This document shows positions 36,534-44,985 of a DNA stretch of 64,000 bases, piece by piece; the stretch's first letter is position 1, and each line of letters begins with the position of its first letter. The notes under the pieces are model-generated. The model did no database searches and had not been told where the DNA came from. It worked only from the letters and a program-made list of their open reading frames with translations. Location: contig NZ_AUBA01000006.1 in assembly GCF_000429005.1 (NCBI RefSeq), positions 62,001 through 126,000 of the forward strand, given 5' to 3'. Source of the DNA: Novosphingobium acidiphilum DSM 19966 (GTDB lineage Bacteria > Pseudomonadota > Alphaproteobacteria > Sphingomonadales > Sphingomonadaceae). Position numbers and translations under genes: made by a program.

Positions 36534-37172
36534 TCAACCCGCGTTCAAATCAGCCGTATTGGCCATGGGCGGGAACACGCCGCTCATCGCGACAAAGCCC
36601 GGGGCGAAGCGGATGCGGTCGCACCAGCGGCGCAATGCGGGGCGGTCGCGCAGGCTTGATCCCCCGTCTTCGCATGGGGCGACAAACACAAACGCGGCCA
36701 GATCGGCCACGGTCGGATGCGGCCCGGGCATCAGCCAATGCCACCCGCTGCGTTCGCCAAACCACAGCCGCCGCTCGATTTCGTCAAGCAGGATCGCGGC
36801 ACGCGCACGCGCCGCATCGGCATCGCCAGGCGCACCAAATGTTTCGATCATCCGCGCCAGGCCGGCACTGCCGCCAAGATCGCGCGCCATGCCCAGCCAT
36901 CCGACCAGGGCGGGATCGTGCAGCGGACACCACGCGGCATCGTGCCGCAGGGCCAGATCGACCATGATCTCCTGCCAGTCGGTCAGAACCCGTTCGCCAT
37001 CGATCAGCACGGGCAGGCTGGCCAACGGATTGATCGCGGCAAAGGCCTCTGCGTGGTGCTCGTGCCCCGGATAGACATCGACCGGCACCAGGGTCAGATC
37101 GCACCCGAGCATTACCGCCAACAGGCGCACGGCATAGCATTCTGCCAGATGATGCGCGTCATAAAGGATCAT
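36534..37172 (-). CDS. GST-like protein coupled to the split Rieske oxygenase (NdmE-like position)
   Basis: This 212-aa protein has a thioredoxin-fold N-domain (MILYDAHHLAECYAVRLLAV, then LPVLIDGERVLTDWQEIMV with the cis-Pro) and a helical C-domain (PHPTVADLAAFVFVAP). The N-terminal active-site Ser, Cys or Tyr of catalytic GSTs is not obvious, so it may be structural. The start overlaps the Rieske gene stop by 4 nt (ATGA). In the Pseudomonas putida CBB5 methylxanthine system a GST-like protein, NdmE, is needed to hold the Rieske-less oxygenase and its Rieske-bearing partner together. The same gene trio here suggests the same job; that is inference. Confidence 0.88.
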   Translation of the reverse strand: MILYDAHHLAECYAVRLLAVMLGCDLTLVPVDVYPGHEHHAEAFAAINPLASLPVLIDGERVLTDWQEIMVDLALRHDAAWCPLHDPALVGWLGMARDLGGSAGLARMIETFGAPGDADAARARAAILLDEIERRLWFGERSGWHWLMPGPHPTVADLAAFVFVAPCEDGGSSLRDRPALRRWCDRIRFAPGFVAMSGVFPPMANTADLNAG

Positions 37173-37756
37173 GCGCCCGCCTCCAGCCGGCGGCGCAGCG
37201 CCAGCAGCGCCTGGTCGGCGCGCACCAGATCGCCATCGGTTGCGGCGCCGCGCACAATCGCCCGGTCCGCTGTGCAAGGCTGGATGGTCAGCGCCAGCGC
37301 CGGCAACGCGGCGCCGTCGATCGCGCGTTCCAGGTCTTCCGCGCAGCGGTCAATCGGGATTGCGCGGATCACTGCGCCATCGGGCAGGGCCGGGGGCGCA
37401 CCCACCGGATCGATCCCGGTCCAGATCAGTCCGCTGGCCTGCGCCATCGGCCACACCGTTGCATGGATCGCACCGGGCACCTTGCGGTCGGGTTGCGCGG
37501 GGATGAAGGTGCACGCGCCGCCCGTGCCAAAGCGCCAGGCATGATACTGGCAGCGCAATTCATTGCCCACCACTTCGCCCAGCGACAGACGCACCCCCCG
37601 ATGCGGACAGCGATCGTGCCAGACGCAGACCGTACCATCGCGTGCGCGCCACAGGGCCAGATCATGCCCGCCCAGCGTGGTGCGATAGATATGGTTTGCC
37701 ACCAGATCATGGTCCGCGGCAACCGCGTACCAGCGGCCCGGTTCGAGCAAGGTCAT
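37169..37756 (-). CDS. Stand-alone Rieske [2Fe-2S] protein
   Basis: This 195-aa protein has the start of a ring-hydroxylating oxygenase (WYAVAADHDLV) and a complete Rieske site: Cys50-Pro-His52 in DRCPHRG and Cys69-Gln-Tyr-His72 in LRCQYHAW, followed by FIPAQPDRK. The post-cluster residues continue to GLIWTGIDPVG, as in oxygenase alpha subunits, but no mononuclear iron motif (Asp-x2-His-x4-His) follows. The last ~70 residues are a short unassigned tail. It is coupled by ATGA overlaps to the catalytic gene before it and the GST gene after it. It is the likely electron donor to that catalytic subunit, and a reductase must feed it from elsewhere. Confidence 0.9.
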   Translation of the reverse strand: MTLLEPGRWYAVAADHDLVANHIYRTTLGGHDLALWRARDGTVCVWHDRCPHRGVRLSLGEVVGNELRCQYHAWRFGTGGACTFIPAQPDRKVPGAIHATVWPMAQASGLIWTGIDPVGAPPALPDGAVIRAIPIDRCAEDLERAIDGAALPALALTIQPCTADRAIVRGAATDGDLVRADQALLALRRRLEAGA

Positions 37757-38622
37757 GCCGCGTGCGCACCCCTGACGGGGGCGGGAATGACGCCATAGGT
37801 CAAACCGATCGCCGACAGCCAGCGGCGATACGCGACCGAGGCCTTGTCTGCCGCGATCGGCAATTCGGCGCCATCGGTCAGCGGCAGGCGTTTGGGAAAC
37901 TGGTTTTCCAGGATCGGCTTGTCCTGCAGAAAGATCGTCTGTTGGAACGCGCGCAAGCCCTGCGGCGTGGTGCCATCGGGCAGGCACAGCAGCACAGGGT
38001 GGGCCACGCTGGTCTCTTCGGTCACCGGCTGGACAAACAGGTAGATCACGTCGAACCGGTTGCGGTGCATCGGGTTGGATTTGTACAGGCACGTCACCAG
38101 CGCGCGTTCGACTTTGTAGACATAGTCGACATCAAACGCTTCGGTGGCGGCGGGCGATGCCTGCGGCTGGTACATCTTGCACCCCGTTGCAATGATCCCG
38201 CCCCCGGGTAGCGCGTTGACGGCATAGGGCAGGACGCGCGTATGCGGATCGTCGCCCAGATAGCCGGCGTGGACATAGCCGAGATGGCCCAGATCGAGAA
38301 AATTTTCGATCACCCGCGGGGCAGACGCGCGTACGCCGATCGCGCCGACGACAATTGCCGGCCGGTCGGGTTCATTCGCCGCGTCAATGGACAGCACGTC
38401 CCGCGCCGGCGTGCCCAGGCACACCCAGATCAGGCCATAGCGTTCGGCGTGGTGCACCCTTTGCGCATCATCGCGCCGGGCGATGATCGTGCCCGCACCA
38501 TCGATGGTCACGGTCAGGGGCACGTCCAGCAGCATGGTGCGGTGCGCACGCGCGGGATCGAGCGTGCAGCGCGCGGCCACCGGGTGCCAGTCATTCCACA
38601 GGATCGGATCGGTTTCGGCCAT
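37753..38622 (-). CDS. Rieske-type oxygenase catalytic subunit lacking the Rieske cluster site (NdmC-like)
   Basis: This 289-aa protein begins like VanA/dicamba-type oxygenases (WHPVA, residues 12-16) and resumes at ERYGLIWVCLG (60-70). The cluster-binding Cys-x-His and Cys-x2-His loops between these points are missing: only ~45 residues are present where a family member has ~100. The catalytic domain is intact, with Asn107, Asp110, His113 and His118 in ENFLDLGHLGYVH, and Asp234 in LQDKPILENQ as probable third ligand. Asp110 corresponds to the interface Asp that carries electrons between subunits in this family. It should therefore receive electrons from the separate Rieske protein encoded next, via a 4-nt overlap. 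The reaction is likely N- or O-demethylation; the substrate is not proven. Confidence 0.88.
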   Translation of the reverse strand: MAETDPILWNDWHPVAARCTLDPARAHRTMLLDVPLTVTIDGAGTIIARRDDAQRVHHAERYGLIWVCLGTPARDVLSIDAANEPDRPAIVVGAIGVRASAPRVIENFLDLGHLGYVHAGYLGDDPHTRVLPYAVNALPGGGIIATGCKMYQPQASPAATEAFDVDYVYKVERALVTCLYKSNPMHRNRFDVIYLFVQPVTEETSVAHPVLLCLPDGTTPQGLRAFQQTIFLQDKPILENQFPKRLPLTDGAELPIAADKASVAYRRWLSAIGLTYGVIPAPVRGAHAA

Positions 38623-38750
38623 AGCCGCGGCCTAATTCGCAACAGCGCAAAGGCAAGCGCGATTTTGTTTCTCGCGTCTGGACGCCGCGCGTGCCCGGGC
38701 CACGATCAGATCCTCCAAAAAGGGCGTGTGCGCATTTGTGCCACGCTGGT

Positions 38751-38774
38751 ATGCAAATCGACAGACATTTGCAT
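38751..38774. promoter_or_regulatory. Inverted repeat in the divergent promoter between the oxygenase operon and the TonB receptor
   Basis: Arms ATGCAAAT and ATTTGCAT (8 bp each, perfect) are separated by 8 bp, and a further half-site CAAATGC follows at 38786-38792. The region is AT-rich and lies 129 bp from the oxygenase start and 139 bp from the receptor start. It is a good candidate operator for shared control of both units. No regulator gene is adjacent. The rest of the 290-bp gap holds no gene. Confidence 0.6.
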
Positions 38775-38912
38775 GTTTCATCTCGCAAATGCAAAAAATG
38801 ACATTGGCGAGACACCTTCCCCGGCGCTAGGGGCCGGGCAACACAAAGTGCGGCGCAAGGGGCGATCGCATGGCGCCGCCGGCACGGTGGTGGGTCGAAT
38901 TCGGGGGTATAC

Positions 38913-41387
38913 ATGGGATACAAGGTTCGCATCGGTCGCACCGACGGGGATTCGTTGGTGCGCAATCGGCTTTGCCTGGCACAGGTTTCGGGCCTGGCCA
39001 TCGCGCTGGGCCTGGGGCTTGGGGCAAGTCCCGTGCAGGCCGCAGAAACGGCCGCAACCGCCGCCGAACCTGCGGCGGCGCCGATCACCGACATCGTGGT
39101 AACCGCGCAAAAGCGCGAATCGAACGTGCAGCGCACGCCTTTGTCGATCACCGCGTTGCCCGCCGATCTGCTGAAGCAGAACGGGGTGGCCGATGCGGTC
39201 GATCTGAATGGGCTGGTCCCCGGGCTGGTCGTATCGACCTCGGAAGGGTACGAGCGCAACCTGGCCATTCGCGGGATCGGCTTCAACGTGCCGCAGAACG
39301 ACAGCGCGCAGCCGTCGATTTCGTACCATGTCGATGGCATCTACATCGTCAATCCGGTCGCGCTGAACACCAATTTTCTTGATGTCGACCATGTCGAAGT
39401 CGTGCGCGGGCCGCAGGGCACCGTCTATGGCCAGAACTCGACCGGCGGCACGGTCAATCTGATCACGGTTCAGCCCAAGCTGGGCCAGACCAGCGGTTAT
39501 GTCCATGCCGACGCGGGCATGTTTGCGCTGGCCGGCTTTGAAGGCGCGATCAATCTACCGGTGGGCGATACCGTGGCGATCCGCATTGCGGCGCAGGGCA
39601 CGCACCACGACGGCTATGCCAAGGCGACGCAGGTTCCTGGCACAAGCGGCGATTACCAGCTGTCGAATGAAAACAGCCTGCACGGGCGGATCACCGTGCT
39701 GTATCAGCCCGATGACAAGTTCAGTCTGGAACTGCGCGCCGAATATGCCCGCGCGCGCAACAACGAGACCGAAGGCAAGAACATCTTCGATCCCAATCCC
39801 AACCCCTGGGAACAGACCAGCGACTGGCCGGGCAAGCTGCAATACGACAACGACCTGTTCAGCGCGACCGCCAACTATGATTTCGGTTTTGCCAAGCTGA
39901 AGGTGCTGGGCAGCTGGCAGATGGTGCGCCAGAACGGATCGGTCAACGAAGACGGGCTCGATCTGCCCACCTCGATCGCGGTCTACGGCTATACCGACCC
40001 GACCAATTCGGCGAATGTCTACAACACCGTCCACGATCTGCAGTATTTCTATCACCGATCGACCGCCAAGACGGCCGAAGTCGATCTGGCTTCGCCCGGC
40101 GGGCAGACGGTCGACTGGATCGTGGGGGCGTTCTACCTCGCGTCGGATTATCGCGTCGGATATGACCAGTACGCGCTCAACGCCTATCCGGTGACGGGCG
40201 ATCCGACCTCGTTGCAGAACCAGCTCTATCCGATCGTCACCGATCCCAACGCGCTGGGGTTTGATTCGCCCAACGGCTATTACTACCCGTATTTTTATTC
40301 GATCTCGTACCTGACGCGGCATTCCTGGTCGGGGTATGGCCAGGCCACGCTGCACGTCACGCCTGCTTTGCGGATCACCGGCGGGGCGCGCTTTACCCAC
40401 GATTCCAACACCACCAATATCGTCGACTATGCCGGATCGCCGGTGTTCGTGGCGCAGACCAACACCGCCTGGACCGGCAAAGTCGGGGTGGAATACGATC
40501 TGGCGGCCAAGACGATGGCCTATGGCAGCTGGTCGACCGGGTTCAAGCCGGGCGGCGGCAACATCTCGGCCAACCCGGTGGTGCTTGGCTTTACCTACCA
40601 GCCCGAAACCATCAAGGCGTGGGAACTGGGGGTCAAGACCACCCAGCTGGACGGCAAGCTGCGCCTGAACCTGGCGGGCTTCTATTACTTCTATGACCAG
40701 TTGCAGTACGAAGGCGAAGACGCGCTGGCGTTCCAGGGCGGGGTGGCCAATATCCCGGCGATGCACGTCTATGGGCTTGAGGCCGAAATGAACGCAATCC
40801 TGCCTGCAGGGTTCCGTTTTGACGGCAATGCCACGCTCGAAGGCAGCAAGATGACCGGGCATTACCAGGTGCTCGACAACATCACCGGCTATAATATCGA
40901 CAAGCAGATCTTTGCGCGCAATCCCGCCGGACTGAACTGCGCATTGCCGGGCCTTAGCGATACACCCTGCATCAGCCAGGATATCGCGGCGCGGTCGGCC
41001 GCCTATTACGATGTCTACGGCAACCCGGCGCCCAATCTGCCTTCGGTTACCGCGACCGGTACGCTTAGCCATACTTTGGCGCTGGCGGGCCATTCATCGC
41101 TGACCACCGCGGTGCAGGGCACATATCGCCACAGCTATGTCAACGCGGCCTATGGCGACAAGGTCATCGACGGGGTGCATGTCTATCTGACCCCGGGCTA
41201 TGTGCTGTGGAACCTGTCGCTGCGTTACAAGCCCGAAGATCCCAACCTGACCTTTTCGGCGTCGGTCAAAAACGTGTTCAACACCGGCGCGGTGCTGGGC
41301 CAGTTCACCAACCAGTTCGGGGGTGAAGTGACCCGGCAATACGAACCGCCGCGTCGCGTGGTTGTTTCGGCCGAATACAAGTTCTGA
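38913..41387 (+). CDS. TonB-dependent receptor
   Basis: This complete 824-aa receptor has a signal peptide (LAIALGLGLGASPVQA, ending near residue 43) and a TonB-box-like TDIVVTAQKRES. The plug domain (~60-180) contains RNLAIRGIG, SYHVDGIYI and EVVRGPQGTVYGQNSTGG, and a 22-strand barrel runs to a C-terminal Phe (VSAEYKF). Internal marks are SWSTGFKPGGGN and LRLNLAGFYYFYD. It imports a scarce or bulky compound across the outer membrane. GGGGGT lies seven bases before the start. It is divergent from the split oxygenase operon and precedes the purine permease on the same strand, so the three may share a substrate. Confidence 0.96.
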   Translation: MGYKVRIGRTDGDSLVRNRLCLAQVSGLAIALGLGLGASPVQAAETAATAAEPAAAPITDIVVTAQKRESNVQRTPLSITALPADLLKQNGVADAVDLNGLVPGLVVSTSEGYERNLAIRGIGFNVPQNDSAQPSISYHVDGIYIVNPVALNTNFLDVDHVEVVRGPQGTVYGQNSTGGTVNLITVQPKLGQTSGYVHADAGMFALAGFEGAINLPVGDTVAIRIAAQGTHHDGYAKATQVPGTSGDYQLSNENSLHGRITVLYQPDDKFSLELRAEYARARNNETEGKNIFDPNPNPWEQTSDWPGKLQYDNDLFSATANYDFGFAKLKVLGSWQMVRQNGSVNEDGLDLPTSIAVYGYTDPTNSANVYNTVHDLQYFYHRSTAKTAEVDLASPGGQTVDWIVGAFYLASDYRVGYDQYALNAYPVTGDPTSLQNQLYPIVTDPNALGFDSPNGYYYPYFYSISYLTRHSWSGYGQATLHVTPALRITGGARFTHDSNTTNIVDYAGSPVFVAQTNTAWTGKVGVEYDLAAKTMAYGSWSTGFKPGGGNISANPVVLGFTYQPETIKAWELGVKTTQLDGKLRLNLAGFYYFYDQLQYEGEDALAFQGGVANIPAMHVYGLEAEMNAILPAGFRFDGNATLEGSKMTGHYQVLDNITGYNIDKQIFARNPAGLNCALPGLSDTPCISQDIAARSAAYYDVYGNPAPNLPSVTATGTLSHTLALAGHSSLTTAVQGTYRHSYVNAAYGDKVIDGVHVYLTPGYVLWNLSLRYKPEDPNLTFSASVKNVFNTGAVLGQFTNQFGGEVTRQYEPPRRVVVSAEYKF

Positions 41388-41395
41388 TGATGCCC

Positions 41396-41423
41396 AGGGG
41401 GTCGGACCAAGGTCCGGCCCCCT
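41396..41423 (+). terminator. Hairpin after the TonB receptor gene
   Basis: A 12-bp stem (AGGGGGTCGGAC and GTCCGGCCCCCT, one G-T pair) closes a CAAG loop. It is followed by CTGC then a weak TTTGT. It may terminate or attenuate transcription before the permease gene, 54 nt downstream. Confidence 0.7.
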
Positions 41424-41477
41424 GCTTTGTGTGTGCGGCTGATTGCCACGCGCTGCCCACCGTTTAGGGTTTGTCCC

Positions 41478-42836
41478 ATGTCCACCGCCGCGATTCCCGT
41501 AAACGACCCAGCCCCGTCTTCGTGGCTTGATCGCCGCTTTGCGTTTCGCGCACGGGGCAGCAACGTGCGCACCGAAGTGCTGGCGGGGCTGACCACGTTT
41601 TTTACCATGGCCTATATCGTGGTGGTCAATCCCGCGATCCTGGGCCTGGCCGGCATGCCGGTGGCGGGCGTGGCTGCGGCCACGTGCGTGGGATCGCTGC
41701 TGGCCTGCCTGATCATGGGTTTTCTGGCCGATGCGCCGGTGGCGATGGCTCCGGGAATGGGGCTGAATGCCTATTTCAGTTTTACCGTGGTGCAGCAGAT
41801 GCATCTGCCGTGGCAGGTCGGGCTGGTCTGCGTGTTCCTGTCGGGCGCATTCTTTCTGATCCTGACACGGCTGGGCGTGCGGCAGATGGTGATGTCGGTC
41901 ATCCCGCATCACCTGCTGGCGGCGGTCGCCGGGGGGATCGGCCTGTTCATTGCGCTGATCGGGTTCAAGAATGCGGGGATTGTCGTGGCCAACCCCGACA
42001 CCATCGTGGCGCTGGGCAAGATGACCGCGCCGGGCCCGCTGCTGGCGCTGGTCGGCCTGGCGCTGATCATGGCGCTGACGCTGATGAAGGTGCAGGGCAG
42101 CATCCTGATTTCGATCCTGGTCACCACCGCGATCGGCATTGCCACCGGCATGGCGCCGGTTGCACCGATGCACCAGGGCTGGGCCGATATGGGATCGACG
42201 GTCCTTGCGCTCGATCCGGCCTGGGCCTGGCGCCTGTTCGGCCATGGCTGGGGCGTACTCGAAGTCGTGTTCGTGTTCCTGTTTGTGGACTTGTTCGAAA
42301 ACATCGGCACGCTGGTCGCAGTGACCCGCAAGGCCGGGCTGGTGCGACCAGATGGCTCGATCCCCGGGCTGAACCGCATGCTCTATGCCGATTCGATCGC
42401 ATCGATGATCGGCGCGCTGCTCGGCACGACCACTGTCACCAGCTATGTCGAAAGTGCCACCGGGGTTGAAGTCGGCGGACGCAGCGGACTGACCGCGGTG
42501 GTCACGGGGCTGCTGTTCCTCGTCGCGTTGCCGTTTGCGCCTTATGCGCAGCTCGTGCCGCTGGCGGCGACGGCGCCCGCGCTGATCGTGGTGGGCGCGC
42601 TGATGATGGCGCCTTTGGTCGAGATCGACTGGAACACCGGCGAAGAGGCGATCCCCGCATTTCTTGCGCTGGTGATGATCCCGCTGACCTTTTCGATCGC
42701 CAACGGCCTGGCGTTCGGCATCACCGCGCATGCGCTGATCAAGGCGTTGCGCCGCGAATTCACCCGCGAAAACGCATTGCTGTTCATTCTGGCGGGGCTG
42801 TTCGTGTTTCGCTTTGCCTATATCGCCGGAGTCTGA
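41478..42836 (+). CDS. NCS2 permease, AzgA-like (purine base uptake)
   Basis: This 452-aa inner-membrane protein with ~13 hydrophobic segments has the AzgA-subgroup marks: FTMAYIVVVNPAIL, APGMGLNAYFSF in the first half-helix, FVDLFENIGTLVAV, and TSYVESATGVEVGGRSGLTAVVTG (residues ~315-338). Characterised relatives (AdeP/GhxP, PbuG/PbuO) transport adenine, guanine or hypoxanthine with protons. AGGGT lies eight bases before the ATG. Standing 90 nt after a TonB receptor and near an NdmC-like demethylase operon, it supports uptake of a purine or related compound. Its stop is 3 nt from the convergent CitE-like gene. Confidence 0.93.
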   Translation: MSTAAIPVNDPAPSSWLDRRFAFRARGSNVRTEVLAGLTTFFTMAYIVVVNPAILGLAGMPVAGVAAATCVGSLLACLIMGFLADAPVAMAPGMGLNAYFSFTVVQQMHLPWQVGLVCVFLSGAFFLILTRLGVRQMVMSVIPHHLLAAVAGGIGLFIALIGFKNAGIVVANPDTIVALGKMTAPGPLLALVGLALIMALTLMKVQGSILISILVTTAIGIATGMAPVAPMHQGWADMGSTVLALDPAWAWRLFGHGWGVLEVVFVFLFVDLFENIGTLVAVTRKAGLVRPDGSIPGLNRMLYADSIASMIGALLGTTTVTSYVESATGVEVGGRSGLTAVVTGLLFLVALPFAPYAQLVPLAATAPALIVVGALMMAPLVEIDWNTGEEAIPAFLALVMIPLTFSIANGLAFGITAHALIKALRREFTRENALLFILAGLFVFRFAYIAGV

Positions 42837-42839
42837 ATT

Positions 42840-43727
42840 CTACCCGGCGCGCGCGGCAATCGCCGCCGCCTTGGCAATCAGCGCGGCGGCGATATCGCGG
42901 TGGAGCAATTCGGCCATCTTGCCAGCCACTTTCAGCGCGCCTTTGCCGGCGTTGGCCGGGTCGGCAAAGGCGGCGACAATCGCATGGGCCTCGGCCAGCG
43001 CGGCCGCATCGGGGGCAAACACGCGGTTGGCGGTTTCGATCTGGACGGGGTGGATCAGCGTCTTGCCGTCAAAGCCCAGATCGCGCGCCTGGATGCATTC
43101 GGCCTCAAGCCGGGCCGGGTCATCGATCGCATTGCACACCCCGTCGAGCAGGATCAGGCCGTGTGCGCGCGCGGCCAGCACCGTCTGCACCAGCACGGGC
43201 ATGAACGCCGCGCGGCCAGGCGCCTGGACCATGCCGGTGTCCTTGGCCAGATCGTTCAGGCCCAGCATGAATGCGGCAAGCCGCGTGGGCGCGGCCTGTG
43301 CGGCGATGCGTTCGATCGCCAGCACCGCGCGCGGGGTTTCGATCATCACCCACAGCGGCACGTGGGCCGGATAGCCGGCCGCATCCATCGCGTCGGACAG
43401 TGCTGCGATATCGTGCTCGCTGTCGATCTTGGGCACCAGCAGCGCATCGATCGGCGCCCGGGCCAGCGCGGTCAGATCGTCATGGCCCCACGGCGTCGAC
43501 AAGGCATTGATCCGCGCGATCAGCCGGCGATGGCCAAACCCGCCGGCGCGTGCTTCGTCGATCAGCGTTGCGCGCGCGGCCACTTTTGCCTCGGGCGCGA
43601 CGGCGTCTTCCAGGTCGAGCGCCACCGCATCGCACGGCAGCGCGCGCGCCTTGGCCATGGCGCGCGGGTTCGAGGCCGGCATGTACAGCACCGAACGCAA
43701 CGGGGCAGGGGTGTCAGGCAGGTTCAC
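42840..43727 (-). CDS. HpcH/HpaI-CitE-family CoA-ester lyase
   Basis: This 295-aa (beta/alpha)8 aldolase-type enzyme has the family landmarks RSVLYMPASNPRAM, ALDLEDAVAPEAK (Mg-binding acid), LLVPKIDSEHDI, MIETPRAVL (Glu ligand), MLGLNDLAKDTG and GFDGKTLIHPVQI. Relatives cleave malyl-CoA, citramalyl-CoA or beta-methylmalyl-CoA. The start is GTG, 14 nt inside the end of the MFS gene upstream, so it is coupled to it. It is the last gene of a four-gene overlapping chain. The CoA substrate cannot be named. Confidence 0.92.
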   Translation of the reverse strand: MNLPDTPAPLRSVLYMPASNPRAMAKARALPCDAVALDLEDAVAPEAKVAARATLIDEARAGGFGHRRLIARINALSTPWGHDDLTALARAPIDALLVPKIDSEHDIAALSDAMDAAGYPAHVPLWVMIETPRAVLAIERIAAQAAPTRLAAFMLGLNDLAKDTGMVQAPGRAAFMPVLVQTVLAARAHGLILLDGVCNAIDDPARLEAECIQARDLGFDGKTLIHPVQIETANRVFAPDAAALAEAHAIVAAFADPANAGKGALKVAGKMAELLHRDIAAALIAKAAAIAARAG

Positions 43728-44985
43728 GCACAGTCTCCACAGGTTCGATCCGTCCTTCGTCGCGCTGCGGCATCGGCGCGATCAAGCGCATGATCAACGT
43801 GCAGGTCAGCCACAGCGCGGCAATGCGCAAGGTCGTGACCAGACCGACCCGGTCGGCCAGCGCGCCCCAGGCCCACGCGCCCAGCGCCATGCCGCCAAAC
43901 GCCACCGCCTGGTAGATCGACAGGCACCGCGCCAGGATGTCTTCGGGCGAACGCAGCTGGATGGCCACGTTCAGGCTGGTCAACACCGCCACCCAGCCCG
44001 CCCCGCCGATCAGCGCGGCGGCGATGGCCGGCGCCAGCGTGTGCGCGGTCGACAGCACGATCTGCCCCGCCACGCAGACCACCGTGCCTGCGCCGACCAC
44101 GCTTTCGCTGCCAAACCGGCGACGGATGCGGCTGACAAACAGCGCGCTGCCCACCGAGCCCAGGCCAAAGGCACCCACTTCCAGGCCATAGCCGATCTGA
44201 TCGCCGTGCAGTTGCATGCGCACCACCACCGGCAGCAGCGCCTGAAACGCCACCGCGCCAAACCCGAACAGCGCCCCGCGCGACAACACCCGCGCAATCG
44301 GGCGCGACCGCGCGCAGAACACAACGCCAGTCATGATCGCGGTGCCGATCGGTTCGCGCACGCGTGGTGCGACCTCGGGGTGCCAGCGCGCCAGCACCAC
44401 GATCATCGCCAGATAGCTGACGGCATTCAGCGCAAAGGCCGCGTTCACGCTCCACAGCGAAATGACCAGCCCGCCCAGCGCCGGGCCCAGGCTGCGCGCC
44501 AGATTGAACGCAATGGCGTTAAGCGAAATGGCCTGCGGCAGATCGGCATGATCGACTTGCGAGCGCACGCTGGCCTGCCACGCCGGCCCGTTCAGCGCGG
44601 TGCCAAGCCCTACCAGCAGCGTCAGCAGCAGCAGCGACCACGGCGCGATGGCGTGCATATAGCCCATGACCGACAGCACGGCCGAGACCACCAGCATGAA
44701 CATCTGCGCCCACAGCATGACCCAGCGCCGGTCATAGGCATCGGCGATTGCGCCCGCGACCACGCCCAGCACCAGGATCGGGATCGTGCTCGATGCCTGG
44801 ACCAGTGCGACCAGGACGTGCTGGTTGGTCAGTCCGGTCATCATCCATGCCGCGGCCACTGCCTGCATCACCGAACCGATGCTGGAAAACAGATTGGCCA
44901 GCCAGATATCGCGAAACACGCGGTATCCAAACGGCGCGAGCGGCCCGCGTGCCATCGGGGAACGGCGTTGGGCGGCCAATCTCAC
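43714..44985 (-). CDS. MFS_3-type exporter (EntS-like)
   Basis: This 423-aa protein with 12 transmembrane segments has the MFS_3 signature: FRDIWLANLFSSIGSVMQAVAAAW at the first helix (residues ~24-47), AIADAYDRRWVMLW in loop 2-3, LNAIAFNLARSLGPALGGL and YQAVAFGGMALGAWAWG. Relatives export siderophores or multidrug substrates. It starts with a GTG that overlaps the DUF2141 stop by 4 nt (GTGA) and ends 14 nt into the CitE-like gene. The cargo is unknown. Confidence 0.88.
   Translation of the reverse strand: MRLAAQRRSPMARGPLAPFGYRVFRDIWLANLFSSIGSVMQAVAAAWMMTGLTNQHVLVALVQASSTIPILVLGVVAGAIADAYDRRWVMLWAQMFMLVVSAVLSVMGYMHAIAPWSLLLLTLLVGLGTALNGPAWQASVRSQVDHADLPQAISLNAIAFNLARSLGPALGGLVISLWSVNAAFALNAVSYLAMIVVLARWHPEVAPRVREPIGTAIMTGVVFCARSRPIARVLSRGALFGFGAVAFQALLPVVVRMQLHGDQIGYGLEVGAFGLGSVGSALFVSRIRRRFGSESVVGAGTVVCVAGQIVLSTAHTLAPAIAAALIGGAGWVAVLTSLNVAIQLRSPEDILARCLSIYQAVAFGGMALGAWAWGALADRVGLVTTLRIAALWLTCTLIMRLIAPMPQRDEGRIEPVETVREPA

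Noticed and set aside
36534..37172. Reading the GST-like gene as a free detoxification enzyme unrelated to the oxygenase
   Set aside because: The 4-nt overlap with the Rieske gene and the missing obvious catalytic residue make a partner role more likely, though this is not proven.
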